DNA of 13,906 nt from JAGVUD01 sp052033935 (GCA_052033935.1 JBPOJE010000124.1:1-13906); one strand, 5' to 3'; numbered from the stretch's first letter, positions 1-7,649 are shown. Notes: generated by a model not told the origin, from the sequence alone. Program-made: numbers and translations.

Positions 1-748
1 AGCTTCGGTCACTGCGCTTGAAGTCCTTGATGTGCACCTTCTCGATGCGGTCGTCCAGCGTGCGAATCCAGTCCTCCGGCCATCCGAAGTCAATGACGTT
101 CGCAACGTCGAAGTACGCCCGCACCCAGGGTGACTTGAACTCGTCTATATAGCGCGCGAATTCGAGCGGGCTCAGGAGGAACTTGTTCCAGACCTCCTCG
201 ATGTTGATCTTGACGCCCAGTTCCTTCGCCAATGGGAGTACCGATTTGATCCGCTTCTGCGAGCGCTTGTACGCGTCCGCATAGCGGGTCTCCTTGTTCA
301 CGATCGCGGGCACGAGAAGCAGCCCGTCTGCCCCGACGGCCTTCGCGCCTTTCAGGCCCGCCTTCAGTTCGGCGATGCCCTGCTCGGCAAGCTTCTCATC
401 GGCGGTCGAGAGCGGGGCGTTCCACCCGCCGAAGATGATCGAGTGCGCGGGGATGCCCGACGCCTGCACCGCCTTGTTGATGTCCTCGATCTCCTGGGGG
501 GTCGTCACCGGCGGTATCTCCAGCCCGTCCCAGCCGCAGTCCCGCGCGATCTTGAACTTCTCGGTGGTGTTGGCCCCACCCTGGATCATGTTCAGGATGA
601 CCGCTTTCCTGATCCCTTTTGCCTTTGGTTTCGTAGCAGCTTCAGCCATCTTCGTCATTCGTCCCAGCGGGGATGCCATAAGCCCGGCGGTCACACCGGC
701 GGACAGCCCCGTCCTTGTCGCTTTTCGCAAGAATTCTCTTCTGTCCAA
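1..748 (-). CDS. Tat-signal sugar phosphate isomerase/epimerase, TIM barrel (partial, C-terminus beyond window)
   Basis: The reading frame is open from a TTG at 748-746 to the left edge, giving 249 codons without a stop. An in-frame TAG lies upstream at 775-773 with no ATG between, and a purine-rich GGAAGGAAGAGG just before the TTG serves as ribosome binding site. Residues 3-9 (RREFLRK) form a twin-arginine motif followed by a hydrophobic stretch to about residue 27, so export by Tat is expected. The rest is a xylose-isomerase-like TIM barrel (AP endonuclease 2 superfamily): INIEEVWNKF (182-191) carries the expected metal-ligand Glu, YFDVAN (212-217) the Asp, and VHIKDFKR (238-245) the His. 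Such enzymes isomerise or epimerise sugars or inositol derivatives; the substrate cannot be read here. It sits 24 bases downstream of a Gfo/Idh/MocA oxidoreductase gene on the same strand, a common pairing in sugar or inositol catabolism. Confidence 0.88.
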   Translation of the reverse strand, partial: MDRREFLRKATRTGLSAGVTAGLMASPLGRMTKMAEAATKPKAKGIRKAVILNMIQGGANTTEKFKIARDCGWDGLEIPPVTTPQEIEDINKAVQASGIPAHSIIFGGWNAPLSTADEKLAEQGIAELKAGLKGAKAVGADGLLLVPAIVNKETRYADAYKRSQKRIKSVLPLAKELGVKINIEEVWNKFLLSPLEFARYIDEFKSPWVRAYFDVANVIDFGWPEDWIRTLDDRIEKVHIKDFKRSDRS

Positions 749-772
749 ACTGCCTCTTCCTTCCGTTACAAA

Positions 773-2113
773 CTAGACCTTCGGCAGCTTCCACGGGGCG
801 CGGTAGTTCGCCCGCGCCAGCCGCTTCGCGTTCTTGCTGCCGATCACTTCGCCCTTCTCCGAATCCCAGCCGACTTTCTCACCCGAGAACAGTGCGACAT
901 GCGCCAGCGTCAGCGCGATTCCGAGCGGCTCGTGGTAGTCGAAGTTGCAAGTCGGCTGTCTGCGCGTCTTGATGCCGTCCAGGAACTCGCGCTGATGTCC
1001 GGGCGAAGGTGGAATCGTCTTGACCTGAGGCTTGAACTCCTCCTCGCTGATCCCTTCCAGATACAGCGCGTGCGAGCCGTAGTCCGCCGCTAGCGTGCCG
1101 TTCGTGCCGTGGAATATGACCGACAGCCGCCGCCCCTTGTCGGGCGGGCCCGCGAACCCGAAGTTGTACCCGTTGCACATCGTGTGCACGAAGGTCATGC
1201 TGAAGTCGTCGTACTCGTAGAGAACGTCCACCGTGTCCGGAATGTCGCTCTTATCCTCCAGCGCGAACCTTCCGCCTGTGGCACTCACTGACTTCGGATC
1301 GCCCGGGTCCATCGCCCAGATCGCCAGGTCCATGATGTGAGGCCCCAGTTCGTTGATCCAACTGTGCACGCAGTCCTTGAAGTAGCGGTGTCCGATGTTC
1401 ACCATGTCCGGGTTGTACGACCGCTTCTTGAGAGGCCCCAGCCACATGTCCCAATCCATGCCCTCCGGCACGGGGCCTTCGATGGTCTTGATGGGCCCGG
1501 GAGCCTCGTTCAGCGTCACGTTGGTGCGGACGTTCATAATCTTGCCGAGCGCGCCCGAGCGGACGATCTCGACGGCGCGGCGGAAGTTCTCGCCCGCATG
1601 AATCTGCGTGCCAACCTGCGTGATGCGCTTGTTCACCCGGGCAGCCTTTGCCATTGCCCGTATCTCGTCTGGGTACAGACCGACGGGCTTCTCGCAATAA
1701 ACGTCCTTACCCGCCTGCAGCGCGGCGATGCCCATCAGCGGATGCCAGTGCGGCGGGGTCGCCAGCACGACCGCGTCCACCTTCGCCTTATCGAGGAGGT
1801 CGCGGAAGTCGTGATACTTCTCGGCCCTTCCTCCCGCGCTCTGCGCGCCCTTCTCGAGGTTCTCGGCGAAAACGTCACAGACCGCCGTGATCTCGACGTC
1901 CGGGTAGGCGAGAAAGTCGCCCATTAGCCCCAGTGCTCTGCCGCCTGTTCCAATGAAGCCCAGGCGTATGCGTTCGCTCGGCGGCGCGGTAGAAGTCTGT
2001 GCCCGAAGCCTCTTCGGGGCCATGCCTGCGCCAACTGCCGCTGCAGCGGCGACGGCGGACGAGCCCTTCAGAAAGGTGCGGCGGCTCAAATTGCGTGTCT
2101 CAGGATCTGACAT
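773..2113 (-). CDS. Tat-signal Gfo/Idh/MocA family oxidoreductase
   Basis: This 446-residue protein is probably an exported NAD(P)-dependent oxidoreductase acting on a sugar or sugar derivative. SRRTFLKGS (10-18) is a twin-arginine motif, followed by an Ala-rich hydrophobic stretch to about residue 31. A Rossmann fold follows with GFIGTGG (52-58) for the dinucleotide, then the family EKP motif (141-143, YCEKPVGL), whose Lys is catalytic in relatives. The C-terminal domain includes IHAGENFRRAVEIVRSG (171-187) and GPHIMD (257-262), the position of the family's active-site His. Length fits Tat-bearing members of the family. The ATG at 2113-2111 has a good ribosome binding site, GGGAGGA, 8 bases upstream. 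It is the first gene of a minus-strand operon with the isomerase gene. The actual substrate is unknown. Confidence 0.95.
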   Translation of the reverse strand: MSDPETRNLSRRTFLKGSSAVAAAAAVGAGMAPKRLRAQTSTAPPSERIRLGFIGTGGRALGLMGDFLAYPDVEITAVCDVFAENLEKGAQSAGGRAEKYHDFRDLLDKAKVDAVVLATPPHWHPLMGIAALQAGKDVYCEKPVGLYPDEIRAMAKAARVNKRITQVGTQIHAGENFRRAVEIVRSGALGKIMNVRTNVTLNEAPGPIKTIEGPVPEGMDWDMWLGPLKKRSYNPDMVNIGHRYFKDCVHSWINELGPHIMDLAIWAMDPGDPKSVSATGGRFALEDKSDIPDTVDVLYEYDDFSMTFVHTMCNGYNFGFAGPPDKGRRLSVIFHGTNGTLAADYGSHALYLEGISEEEFKPQVKTIPPSPGHQREFLDGIKTRRQPTCNFDYHEPLGIALTLAHVALFSGEKVGWDSEKGEVIGSKNAKRLARANYRAPWKLPKV

Positions 2114-2357
2114 ATCGGTGTTCCTCCCGGTTTGTACCCTGCCTCTTATATGGCCGGGGCAAGAATTCCTGCACCTGCATCGCTTTGCCTGACGCTCTTA
2201 TTCGTGTGTGCAACTTCCTGGCGGAAAAGTTACGCAACAAAGGCGTGTTTCATGTTGACCCCGGAACGGCTTGAGGTTAGAATGAATGAGTCCGGCGGGG
2301 CAATGGGCCTCGAGTCTGCCGGCGTACGAAGCTGTATGAGGAGAGTATGCGGGCCCT
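2114..2357. other. Divergent intergenic region
   Basis: This 244-base gap separates the minus-strand sugar-enzyme operon from the plus-strand DUF2905-queA genes, so promoters for both directions should lie here. A good plus-strand promoter is visible at 2255-2283 and listed separately. For the minus strand I see only a weak -10-like TATAAG (on the minus strand, near 2145-2150) without a convincing -35 element. I found no riboswitch-like or strong hairpin structure, and no further gene. Confidence 0.6.
2255..2283 (+). promoter_or_regulatory. Sigma70-type promoter for DUF2905-queA genes
   Basis: TTGACC (2255-2260) and TAGAAT (2278-2283) are separated by 17 bases. Each box matches the sigma70 consensus at five of six positions, and the spacing is optimal. 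Transcription would start near 2290, leaving a leader of about 65-70 bases before the ATG at 2358. Its placement ahead of a co-directional gene group supports it; it is a sequence match only. Confidence 0.65.
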
Positions 2358-2570
2358 ATGGGAAAGTTTTTGGTTGGGGCCGGCTGTGTGCTGATTGTCG
2401 CGGGCGGTGTTGTGATGCTTCTGGAGACGGCTACGGGGTGGCGCGGCCTGCCGGGAGACATCACGCTGCGGCGGGGGAACTTTGTAATGTACTTCCCCAT
2501 CGCAACGAGCGTCGTCATCAGCATTGTGCTGAGCGTCCTGCTGTATCTCCTCTTCGGCTATCGGCGCTAG
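2358..2570 (+). CDS. DUF2905-like small membrane protein
   Basis: This 70-residue protein has two membrane segments (about residues 4-22 and 46-67) around a short polar loop. The loop reads LPGDITLRRGNFVMYFPIAT (31-50), which matches the family pattern LPGDI..+RGN..FYFP.AT that I associate with DUF2905. The family's function is unknown. Its members often sit near queA or ruv genes, and here queA begins 12 bases downstream, so the two are very likely one transcript. In the frame an upstream stop (TGA 2337-2339) leaves ATG 2358 as the only start. The nearest ribosome binding site, AGGAGA (2339-2344), is 13 bases away, which is longer than usual. The length is normal for the family. Confidence 0.85.
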   Translation: MGKFLVGAGCVLIVAGGVVMLLETATGWRGLPGDITLRRGNFVMYFPIATSVVISIVLSVLLYLLFGYRR

Positions 2571-2582
2571 TGGCGGCTCAGT

Positions 2583-3596
2583 ATGCGGACAAGTGATGTT
2601 GAATATGACCTGCCGGTTGAACTGATCGCTCAGGACCCTCTGCCGGATCGTGCGGCGTCCAGGCTCCTGGTGCTTGATTGGTCTTCGGGGCAGGTAAAAC
2701 ACGATCTGTTCCGGAACATCGCCCGGTACTTCCGGCCGGGAGACGTGCTTGTTATCAACAACAGCCGTGTCTCGTCGTTCCGGCTGAGGGGCATGCGTCC
2801 CAGTGGCGCGGCGGTGGAAGCTCTCTTCCTTGAGTGCATCCACGGAGTCACATACCGGGCATTGATGAAACCCGGACGGCGTCTGCACACAGGTGACCGA
2901 ATCGAGTTCGGCGGGGATTTGACCGGAACGATTGTGGGCCGGGAGGAGGATGGGGCGCGGCTTGTTGAGTTGAGCGCGGACGAAGGCGACCTGATGTCCG
3001 CGATTGCCAGGGAGGCGGAAGCCCCGCTCCCGCCTTACATCAGAAAACCGTTACAAGCGAAGGAACGCTATCAGACCGTGTATTCAGCGGTGGACGGGTC
3101 GTCCGCTGCGCCGACCGCGGGTCTGCATTTCACCGCGGACAAGCTCCGCGAGGTAGAGGCCGCAGGGGCACGGATTGCCCGCATCACCCTGCATGTCGGC
3201 GCAAGCACGTTCCGCCCGGTGCGGGCGGAGAGCCTGGAGGAACACAGGCTGGCGGGCGAGCGCTTCACGATCAGCGCGGAGGCGGCTGATACGATCAACC
3301 AGGCTGCGGGACGGATTTTCGCGGTCGGGACGACATCAACCAGAGCATTGGAAGCTGCGGCTGAGTCACCAGGGAAGGTGACGCCCATGGAAGGGCAGAC
3401 AGACCTGTTCATCCGTCCGGGACACGAGTTCCGCATAGTGAACGGTCTGGTGACAAATTTCCATATGCCGAGATCAACGCTGTTCGTGCTCGTCGCTGCT
3501 TTCGCGGGTCGTGAGAAACTGCTGAGGGCCTACTCAGAGGCCGTGCGCGAGCGCTACAGGTTCCTGAGTCTCGGCGACGCAATGCTGGTCGTCTGA
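2583..3596 (+). CDS. queA: S-adenosylmethionine:tRNA ribosyltransferase-isomerase QueA
   Basis: QueA transfers and isomerises the ribosyl part of S-adenosylmethionine onto preQ1-modified tRNA, giving epoxyqueuosine at the wobble position of GUN-anticodon tRNAs; it is a cytosolic enzyme. The 337 residues match the usual family length of about 340-350. The N-terminus (MRTSDVEYDLPVELIAQDPL), then DRAASRLLVLD, VLVINNSRV, PTAGLHFT (177-184), RITLHVGASTFRPVR, GTTSTRALE and NGLVTNFHMPRSTL are all family hallmarks in the expected order, so the gene looks intact. The ATG gives the canonical N-terminus although no strong Shine-Dalgarno precedes it. It follows the DUF2905 gene by 12 bases, which may explain translation by coupling. 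No other queuosine gene lies in the window. Confidence 0.97.
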   Translation: MRTSDVEYDLPVELIAQDPLPDRAASRLLVLDWSSGQVKHDLFRNIARYFRPGDVLVINNSRVSSFRLRGMRPSGAAVEALFLECIHGVTYRALMKPGRRLHTGDRIEFGGDLTGTIVGREEDGARLVELSADEGDLMSAIAREAEAPLPPYIRKPLQAKERYQTVYSAVDGSSAAPTAGLHFTADKLREVEAAGARIARITLHVGASTFRPVRAESLEEHRLAGERFTISAEAADTINQAAGRIFAVGTTSTRALEAAAESPGKVTPMEGQTDLFIRPGHEFRIVNGLVTNFHMPRSTLFVLVAAFAGREKLLRAYSEAVRERYRFLSLGDAMLVV

Positions 3597-3645
3597 CACC
3601 GGGTGGCCGGCGTTGCGTGAGCGAGCGCGAGAGGTTTTTTTGACG

Positions 3646-4734
3646 ATGCGGTTATCGGAGTGGCAGAAACGCGTAGAAGAGCTCGAAAGGAGCTTGCGGG
3701 ATGGGGCAAGGCAGACGAAGCCGGAGACGCCGGCTCCCGCGGCGGCAGACCAGCCGAAGGGGGCAGTTCCGGCGAATGGCGGCGGCGTCGCAACAGCGAA
3801 AACGCCCGCACCGGCGGCACGGACGTCTGTTCCCGCCAAACCTTCCGGCGGCGCGGTGCGGCCCGCCGCGGCCCCGGCTGTGTCGGCTCGCCCGGCGGGG
3901 GCCGCCGTGCCTGCCGCCATCCCCGCCGCGAGGTCCACGGCCGTTCCTAAGACGGCTCAGGCGAAGTCCGCGGCTCCAGCAAAATCTGCTGCTCCTGCTG
4001 CTCCTGCGGCTCCCCCCGCTCCCTCCGCCAGCAAACAGCCGTTCCCGGCCGGGGCATCCGCTCCGGTTGCTGTCGCGCCCGCCCCTCCGCAGGCCGCTGA
4101 GGAAAGAGCCGCCGAAGCCGGACAGTCTTCAAAGGCAGGGGTGCGGCAGCAGAGTTTGCAGATCCCTGAGTTTGAAGAGTTCGTCTCATTCCTCAAAGAC
4201 GCGTCCGAGGCGAAAACGAAGGCGCAGCCCGGCTCGAAGGCCGAAATCGCGCCTGCAGCGCCAGAGAAGCCTGCGGCCCCTGTAGCCGTGGCTCCTGTGG
4301 AGGCTTCCGCCCCTGCGCCGGCCGCCGCCCCGTCCCCGTCTGCAAAGCCGCAGGCCCCGGCATCGCGCCAGAAAGGGCGGACTGCGGCGAAGGGATCCCG
4401 GATTGCGGCGCGCCGTACCGCGCCGCCCGCCGAGGTTGTTGCCCGCGAAGTCGCGCAGAACTCCTACAAGCGCAAATTTGAAGAGACGCGGGACGACCTC
4501 GTGCAGCGCCTTCTCGATCCGACGCTCAGCCTCGAGGAGACCTCCCGACTGCTGAACGTATGCCCGACGACTGTGAGGCGCTACACGAACCGTGGCATAC
4601 TGCCCTGCTTCCGGACCGCAGGGAATCAGCGCAGGTTTCGTCTTTCCGATGTGATCACCTTCATGCGCGGCAGTGCTTCGGGGGACGCCGGCGAGGAGCC
4701 GCAAGAGGGAACCGCTCCAGACGAAAACAGTTAG
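3646..4734 (+). CDS. Ala/Pro-rich protein with C-terminal MerR/BldC-like helix-turn-helix
   Basis: This 362-residue protein is a probable DNA-binding regulator of unknown target. The N-terminal LSEWQKRVEELERSLRDG is a short charged, coiled-coil-like helix. Next comes a long Ala/Pro/Lys-rich, low-complexity and probably disordered region (about 22-265), including a tandem AKSAAP repeat near residue 106. It is interrupted by one conserved-looking helix, LQIPEFEEFVSFLKDASEA (about 172-190). The C-terminal domain (about 294-341) reads LSLEETSRLLNV, TVRRYTNRGILPCFRT and NQRRFRLSDVITFM, the pattern of a MerR/excisionase/BldC-type winged helix. The start is uncertain: TTG 3640 (GAGAGG 5 bases upstream) and TTG 3613 are in frame; I chose ATG 3646. 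It follows queA by 49 bases and ends 17 bases before the glycosyltransferase start, so it may belong to that operon. Confidence 0.8.
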   Translation: MRLSEWQKRVEELERSLRDGARQTKPETPAPAAADQPKGAVPANGGGVATAKTPAPAARTSVPAKPSGGAVRPAAAPAVSARPAGAAVPAAIPAARSTAVPKTAQAKSAAPAKSAAPAAPAAPPAPSASKQPFPAGASAPVAVAPAPPQAAEERAAEAGQSSKAGVRQQSLQIPEFEEFVSFLKDASEAKTKAQPGSKAEIAPAAPEKPAAPVAVAPVEASAPAPAAAPSPSAKPQAPASRQKGRTAAKGSRIAARRTAPPAEVVAREVAQNSYKRKFEETRDDLVQRLLDPTLSLEETSRLLNVCPTTVRRYTNRGILPCFRTAGNQRRFRLSDVITFMRGSASGDAGEEPQEGTAPDENS

Positions 4735-4751
4735 GAACGGCGGCGAAGCGT

Positions 4752-5897
4752 TTGCGGATTGCCGTTTTTTCCGAGAGCTTTCGGCCGGTCGTCAATGGCG
4801 TATCGGTATCCATCGGCACGCTTGGGGGCGAGCTTGAGCGCCTTGGGCATAAGGTCTGCACGTACGCGCCCCGGTATCCCGGATACGAGGACGAAAGCCC
4901 GAACGTGTTCCGGTTCCCCAGTATACGGCCGCGCTCCATGCCCGATTATCCCGTTGCGTACCGGCCGGGGGTGGGGCAGTTTCGCGCGTTTCGCGAGAAG
5001 GGCTTCGACCTGGTCCATACGCACACGCCGTTCGTGATGGGGCTGACGGGGCTGCGATGGGCGGGCAAGCTTGGCATTCCCTTGGTCTCCACAAACCACA
5101 CGCTGTACACCGAATATGTGCATTACGTGAAGTGGGCGCCCGAGGTCCTGGGCCGGGTGGCAGTGCTCCGGTGGATGCGCTACTACTACAACCGCTGCGC
5201 GGCGGTCATCGTGCCGAGCGCGGCGACGGGGCAGCGGCTTGCCGGGTACGGGGTTCGCACGCCGTGGACCGCCATTCCGACGGGTATCCGGCGGCTGGGC
5301 TCTGAGACCGGTGGCCTGGACGTGCGCGAGCGGTTTGGGATACCCCCGGACGGCAGGCTTTTGGTCTTCGTCGGCCGCATCGCGCGGGAGAAGAACCTGG
5401 AGATGCTGCTCAGGGCCTTCCAGCGTGTGCGGGCGGCGGAAGGGCGCGCGCGGCTCATGATCGTTGGCGGTGGTCCGCATCTGGAAGCCATCAAGGCCGA
5501 GGTCGGACGCCTGAGCCTCTCCCCCGCGACGGTTTTCACCGGCGCGCTGACGCACGGCGAGATTGCGGATATCCTGCGCGAGGCAGATCTGTTTGTCTTT
5601 GCCTCGGTGACCGAGACGCAGGGCCTTGCCATAGGCGAGGCGGCCTCCATGGGGGTGCCTGCCGTTGCCGTGCGGGCGGGCGGAGTGCCCGAGTTCGTGA
5701 GAGACGGGGAGACGGGGTATCTTGTCAGGGGTGACCCTGCCGAATTCGCTGGCAGGGTGATCGAGCTGCTGCGGGACGAGGACAGGCGCGGGCGGTTCTC
5801 GGACGCGGCGCGGGCGTTTGCCGCGACGATGACGGTGGAATCCATGGCCCGCCGCGTGCTCGAAGTCTATGATGCGGCGATGAAAGCGGGTAAATGA
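4752..5897 (+). CDS. Glycosyltransferase family 4, diacylglycerol-glucosyltransferase-like
   Basis: This is a GT-B fold retaining glycosyltransferase of 381 residues. The N-terminal acceptor domain has RIAVFSESFRPVVNGVSVSI, HTHTPFVMG and NHTLYTEYVHYV, a pattern I associate with membrane diacylglycerol glucosyltransferases. The C-terminal donor domain has IPTGI, VGRIAREKN with the nucleotide-phosphate contacts R209 and K214, MIVGGGPHL, and the EX7E motif at E288/E296 (ETQGLAIGE). The frame is open back to 4560, but homology begins at TTG 4752, just after the preceding gene's stop, so I chose it; no strong Shine-Dalgarno supports it. The stop overlaps the DedA start by 4 bases (ATGA), indicating translational coupling. 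It probably makes a glycolipid at the inner membrane face, though PimB-like or polysaccharide roles remain possible. Confidence 0.9.
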   Translation: MRIAVFSESFRPVVNGVSVSIGTLGGELERLGHKVCTYAPRYPGYEDESPNVFRFPSIRPRSMPDYPVAYRPGVGQFRAFREKGFDLVHTHTPFVMGLTGLRWAGKLGIPLVSTNHTLYTEYVHYVKWAPEVLGRVAVLRWMRYYYNRCAAVIVPSAATGQRLAGYGVRTPWTAIPTGIRRLGSETGGLDVRERFGIPPDGRLLVFVGRIAREKNLEMLLRAFQRVRAAEGRARLMIVGGGPHLEAIKAEVGRLSLSPATVFTGALTHGEIADILREADLFVFASVTETQGLAIGEAASMGVPAVAVRAGGVPEFVRDGETGYLVRGDPAEFAGRVIELLRDEDRRGRFSDAARAFAATMTVESMARRVLEVYDAAMKAGK

Positions 5898-6532
5898 TCG
5901 AACGAATTCTGAAACCGATTATGGCCTGGACGACGGGCACAATCGCGGTGATGGGCTATCCTGGTATCGTGCTGATGATGGCGATCGAGAGCGCGTGCAT
6001 CCCCCTGCCGAGCGAGGTGATCATGCCGTTCGGGGGATACCTGGTTTACGCCTATCCCGATAAGTTCTCCCTCATCGGCATGGGCGTCGCCGGGGCCGTT
6101 GGGTGCGTCGTGGGGTCGCTGGTAGCTTACTGGATCGGCTATTACGGCGGCCGTCCGCTGGTGCAGCGCTACGGGCGCTACGTGCTCCTGCGCAAGCGCG
6201 AACTAGACGCGGCCGACCGGTTCTTCGAGCGCTGGGGCGACTGGGCGATTTTCATCAGCCGCCTTCTTCCGGTCATTCGCACGTTCATCAGCCTTCCGGC
6301 TGGCATCTCGCGGATGAATGTCTGGCGCTTTACTCTTTTCACGTTCGTGGGCAGCCTGCCCTGGTGCTGGGCGCTGGCATTCGCCGGATACAAACTCGGA
6401 GAGCACTGGGCCGACCTGAAGAAGTACTTCCACCAGGCGGACGCGTTCATCGGGGTGCTGATTCTTCTTGGCATCACGCTGTTTGTCTGGCATCATTTCA
6501 GGCCCGAGCCGCAGACAGAGGGGGAATCATGA
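5894..6532 (+). CDS. DedA/VTT family membrane protein
   Basis: DedA proteins are inner-membrane lipid transporters; relatives recycle undecaprenyl phosphate or scramble phospholipids. The 212 residues match the family length. ESACIPLPSE (32-41) is the acidic re-entrant signature. FISRLLPVIRTFISLPAG (120-137) carries the two arginines (R123, R129) whose six-residue spacing equals that of the essential pair in E. coli DedA proteins, followed by the typical SRMNVWRF. Several hydrophobic segments follow (for example 141-166 and 184-200). The ATG overlaps the glycosyltransferase stop and the TGA overlaps the permease start, each by 4 bases, so it is the middle gene of a tightly coupled trio. Pairing with a lipid-type glycosyltransferase suggests a role in envelope lipid handling; that part is inference. 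Confidence 0.93.
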   Translation: MIERILKPIMAWTTGTIAVMGYPGIVLMMAIESACIPLPSEVIMPFGGYLVYAYPDKFSLIGMGVAGAVGCVVGSLVAYWIGYYGGRPLVQRYGRYVLLRKRELDAADRFFERWGDWAIFISRLLPVIRTFISLPAGISRMNVWRFTLFTFVGSLPWCWALAFAGYKLGEHWADLKKYFHQADAFIGVLILLGITLFVWHHFRPEPQTEGES

Positions 6533-7515
6533 GGAGTCTCGTCCGCCGCAACGAGTTCGGCATTTTTATCGCGCTGCTGGTCATGATCGCCGTCGTCGCC
6601 GCGCTCAACCCGGGTGCGTTCTTCCAGACGTACTCTATCAACCTGTGGATATTCTCGTTCTCGCTCATCGGCCTGCTTGCCATCGGGGAGACGTTCGTCA
6701 TTCTCACCGGCGGCATAGACCTTGCCCCGGGGTCGCTTATCGCGCTGACTGGCGTCACTGTAGCGATGCTCACGAATGCGTTCGGGGGCATGAACCCGTG
6801 GCTCGCTATCGGTCTGAGCACGGCGATCACGCTGGTTGTCGGCGTTGTCCTCGGCCTCTACCACTCGTTCTATATCAACCGTCTGGGGGTGCCTCCGTTC
6901 ATTATCACGCTGGGGACGCTCATCATCGCGCGGGGCGTTGCTGAACTGATGACGCACGGCAGCACGGTGACGGGAATGCCGCGCCAGTTCACCGCCATCG
7001 GGTCGAGCGGTTCGGGGTCGGTGCCGGGCCTTCCGTTTCTGCCGATCGCTGGCGTGGTGTTCGGGGTGGTTGCCGTGGCAGCGCACTACATTTCGGTTCG
7101 GACGTCACTCGGGCGGCACATTTACGCCGTCGGCGGCAACCTGCAAGCTGCTCATCTTTCGGGCGTCAATGTCGCGGGGGTGCGGGCGTTCTGTTACGCA
7201 GCGAGCGGGCTGCTGGCTGCAGTGGTGGGCGTCATATACGCCTCGAATGTCAACAGTGGCGACCCGAAGGCGGGGTTCTCTTACGAGATGACGGCCATTG
7301 CCGCCGTGGTGATCGGCGGCACGAGCCTGGCCGGCGGCGTGGGAACGATCGTCGGCACGGTGCTCGGGGCGGCCATTATGGGGCTGCTGCCGCTGGGGCT
7401 CACGTTCATCGGGGTGGAATCGTGGTGGCAGTCCATCACGACGGGCGTGGTCGTGGTGCTTGCGGTGACGCTCGACAGCCTCCGCCGCATCCGCCGCGAG
7501 CGCCAGCACCGCTGA
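6529..7515 (+). CDS. RbsC-type sugar ABC transporter permease
   Basis: This is the membrane subunit of a carbohydrate-uptake ABC transporter (ribose/xylose/galactose class, BPD_transp_2 fold). The 328 residues hold many hydrophobic segments and the family landmarks GETFVILTGGIDLAPGSL, PPFIITLGTLIIARG, GRHIYAVGGN..AAHLSGVNV (near the ATPase-coupling loop) and AVVIGGTSLAGGVGTIVGT near the C-terminus. The frame stays open upstream to 6103, but ATG 6529 has a strong ribosome binding site, GAGGGGG ending 4 bases before it, gives the normal N-terminus, and overlaps the DedA stop by 4 bases. The matching binding protein is encoded 250 bases downstream. The usual RbsA-type ATPase gene is absent from the window, so the transporter must use one encoded elsewhere. 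Confidence 0.95.
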   Translation: MRSLVRRNEFGIFIALLVMIAVVAALNPGAFFQTYSINLWIFSFSLIGLLAIGETFVILTGGIDLAPGSLIALTGVTVAMLTNAFGGMNPWLAIGLSTAITLVVGVVLGLYHSFYINRLGVPPFIITLGTLIIARGVAELMTHGSTVTGMPRQFTAIGSSGSGSVPGLPFLPIAGVVFGVVAVAAHYISVRTSLGRHIYAVGGNLQAAHLSGVNVAGVRAFCYAASGLLAAVVGVIYASNVNSGDPKAGFSYEMTAIAAVVIGGTSLAGGVGTIVGTVLGAAIMGLLPLGLTFIGVESWWQSITTGVVVVLAVTLDSLRRIRRERQHR

Positions 7516-7558
7516 TCGCCGGGCCTCCCTCTACCGCACCGCGCCGCCATGAGCCGCG

Positions 7559-7570
7559 CCAACCGGTTGG
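7559..7570. repeat. 12-base perfect palindrome
   Basis: CCAACCGGTTGG is a perfect palindrome 43 bases after the permease stop. It abuts the first REP-like unit directly and may be part of the same repeat cluster, or an operator. There is no direct evidence of a binding protein. Confidence 0.6.
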
Positions 7571-7595
7571 ATGCCGGATCAGCCCGGTATGACGT
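7571..7595. repeat. REP-like palindromic unit, copy 1
   Basis: The arms ATGCCGG (7571-7577) and CCGGTAT (7584-7590) pair with one G-T wobble around a 6-base loop, followed by GACGT. The unit is repeated with close similarity at 7650-7674, both starting TGCCGGATC and ending ATGACGT. This sequence style (a CCGG-centred stem followed by ATGACG) resembles dispersed extragenic palindromes known from several proteobacterial genomes. Confidence 0.65.
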
Positions 7596-7627
7596 GCTAT
7601 CACGTCGTCCTGAACTGGATTCGGGAC
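7591..7627. repeat. Two further abutting hairpins in the REP-like cluster
   Basis: GACGTG (7591-7596) and CACGTC (7601-7606) form a perfect 6-base stem with a 4-base loop. Directly next, GTCCTGAA (7607-7614) and TTCGGGAC (7620-7627) form an 8-base stem with one wobble pair and a 5-base loop. Together with the palindrome and copy 1, this makes four hairpins end to end from 7559 to 7627. Confidence 0.65.
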
Positions 7628-7649
7628 CCACCCGTGCCGACCGTCTGGC

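Noticed and set aside
3597..3645. Terminator between queA and the HTH gene (T run at 3635-3641)
   Set aside because: The T run follows GAGAGG, which looks like a ribosome binding site, and no stable stem precedes it.
4560..4751. N-terminal extension of the glycosyltransferase
   Set aside because: It overlaps the HTH domain coding region and has no GT4 similarity; homology begins at TTG 4752.
4731..5555. Minus-strand open frame of 274 codons opposite the glycosyltransferase gene
   Set aside because: Shadow frame; low-complexity composition and no ribosome binding site or family match.
6103..6528. N-terminal extension of the permease
   Set aside because: It would overlap most of the DedA gene; ATG 6529 has a strong ribosome binding site and gives the normal permease N-terminus.
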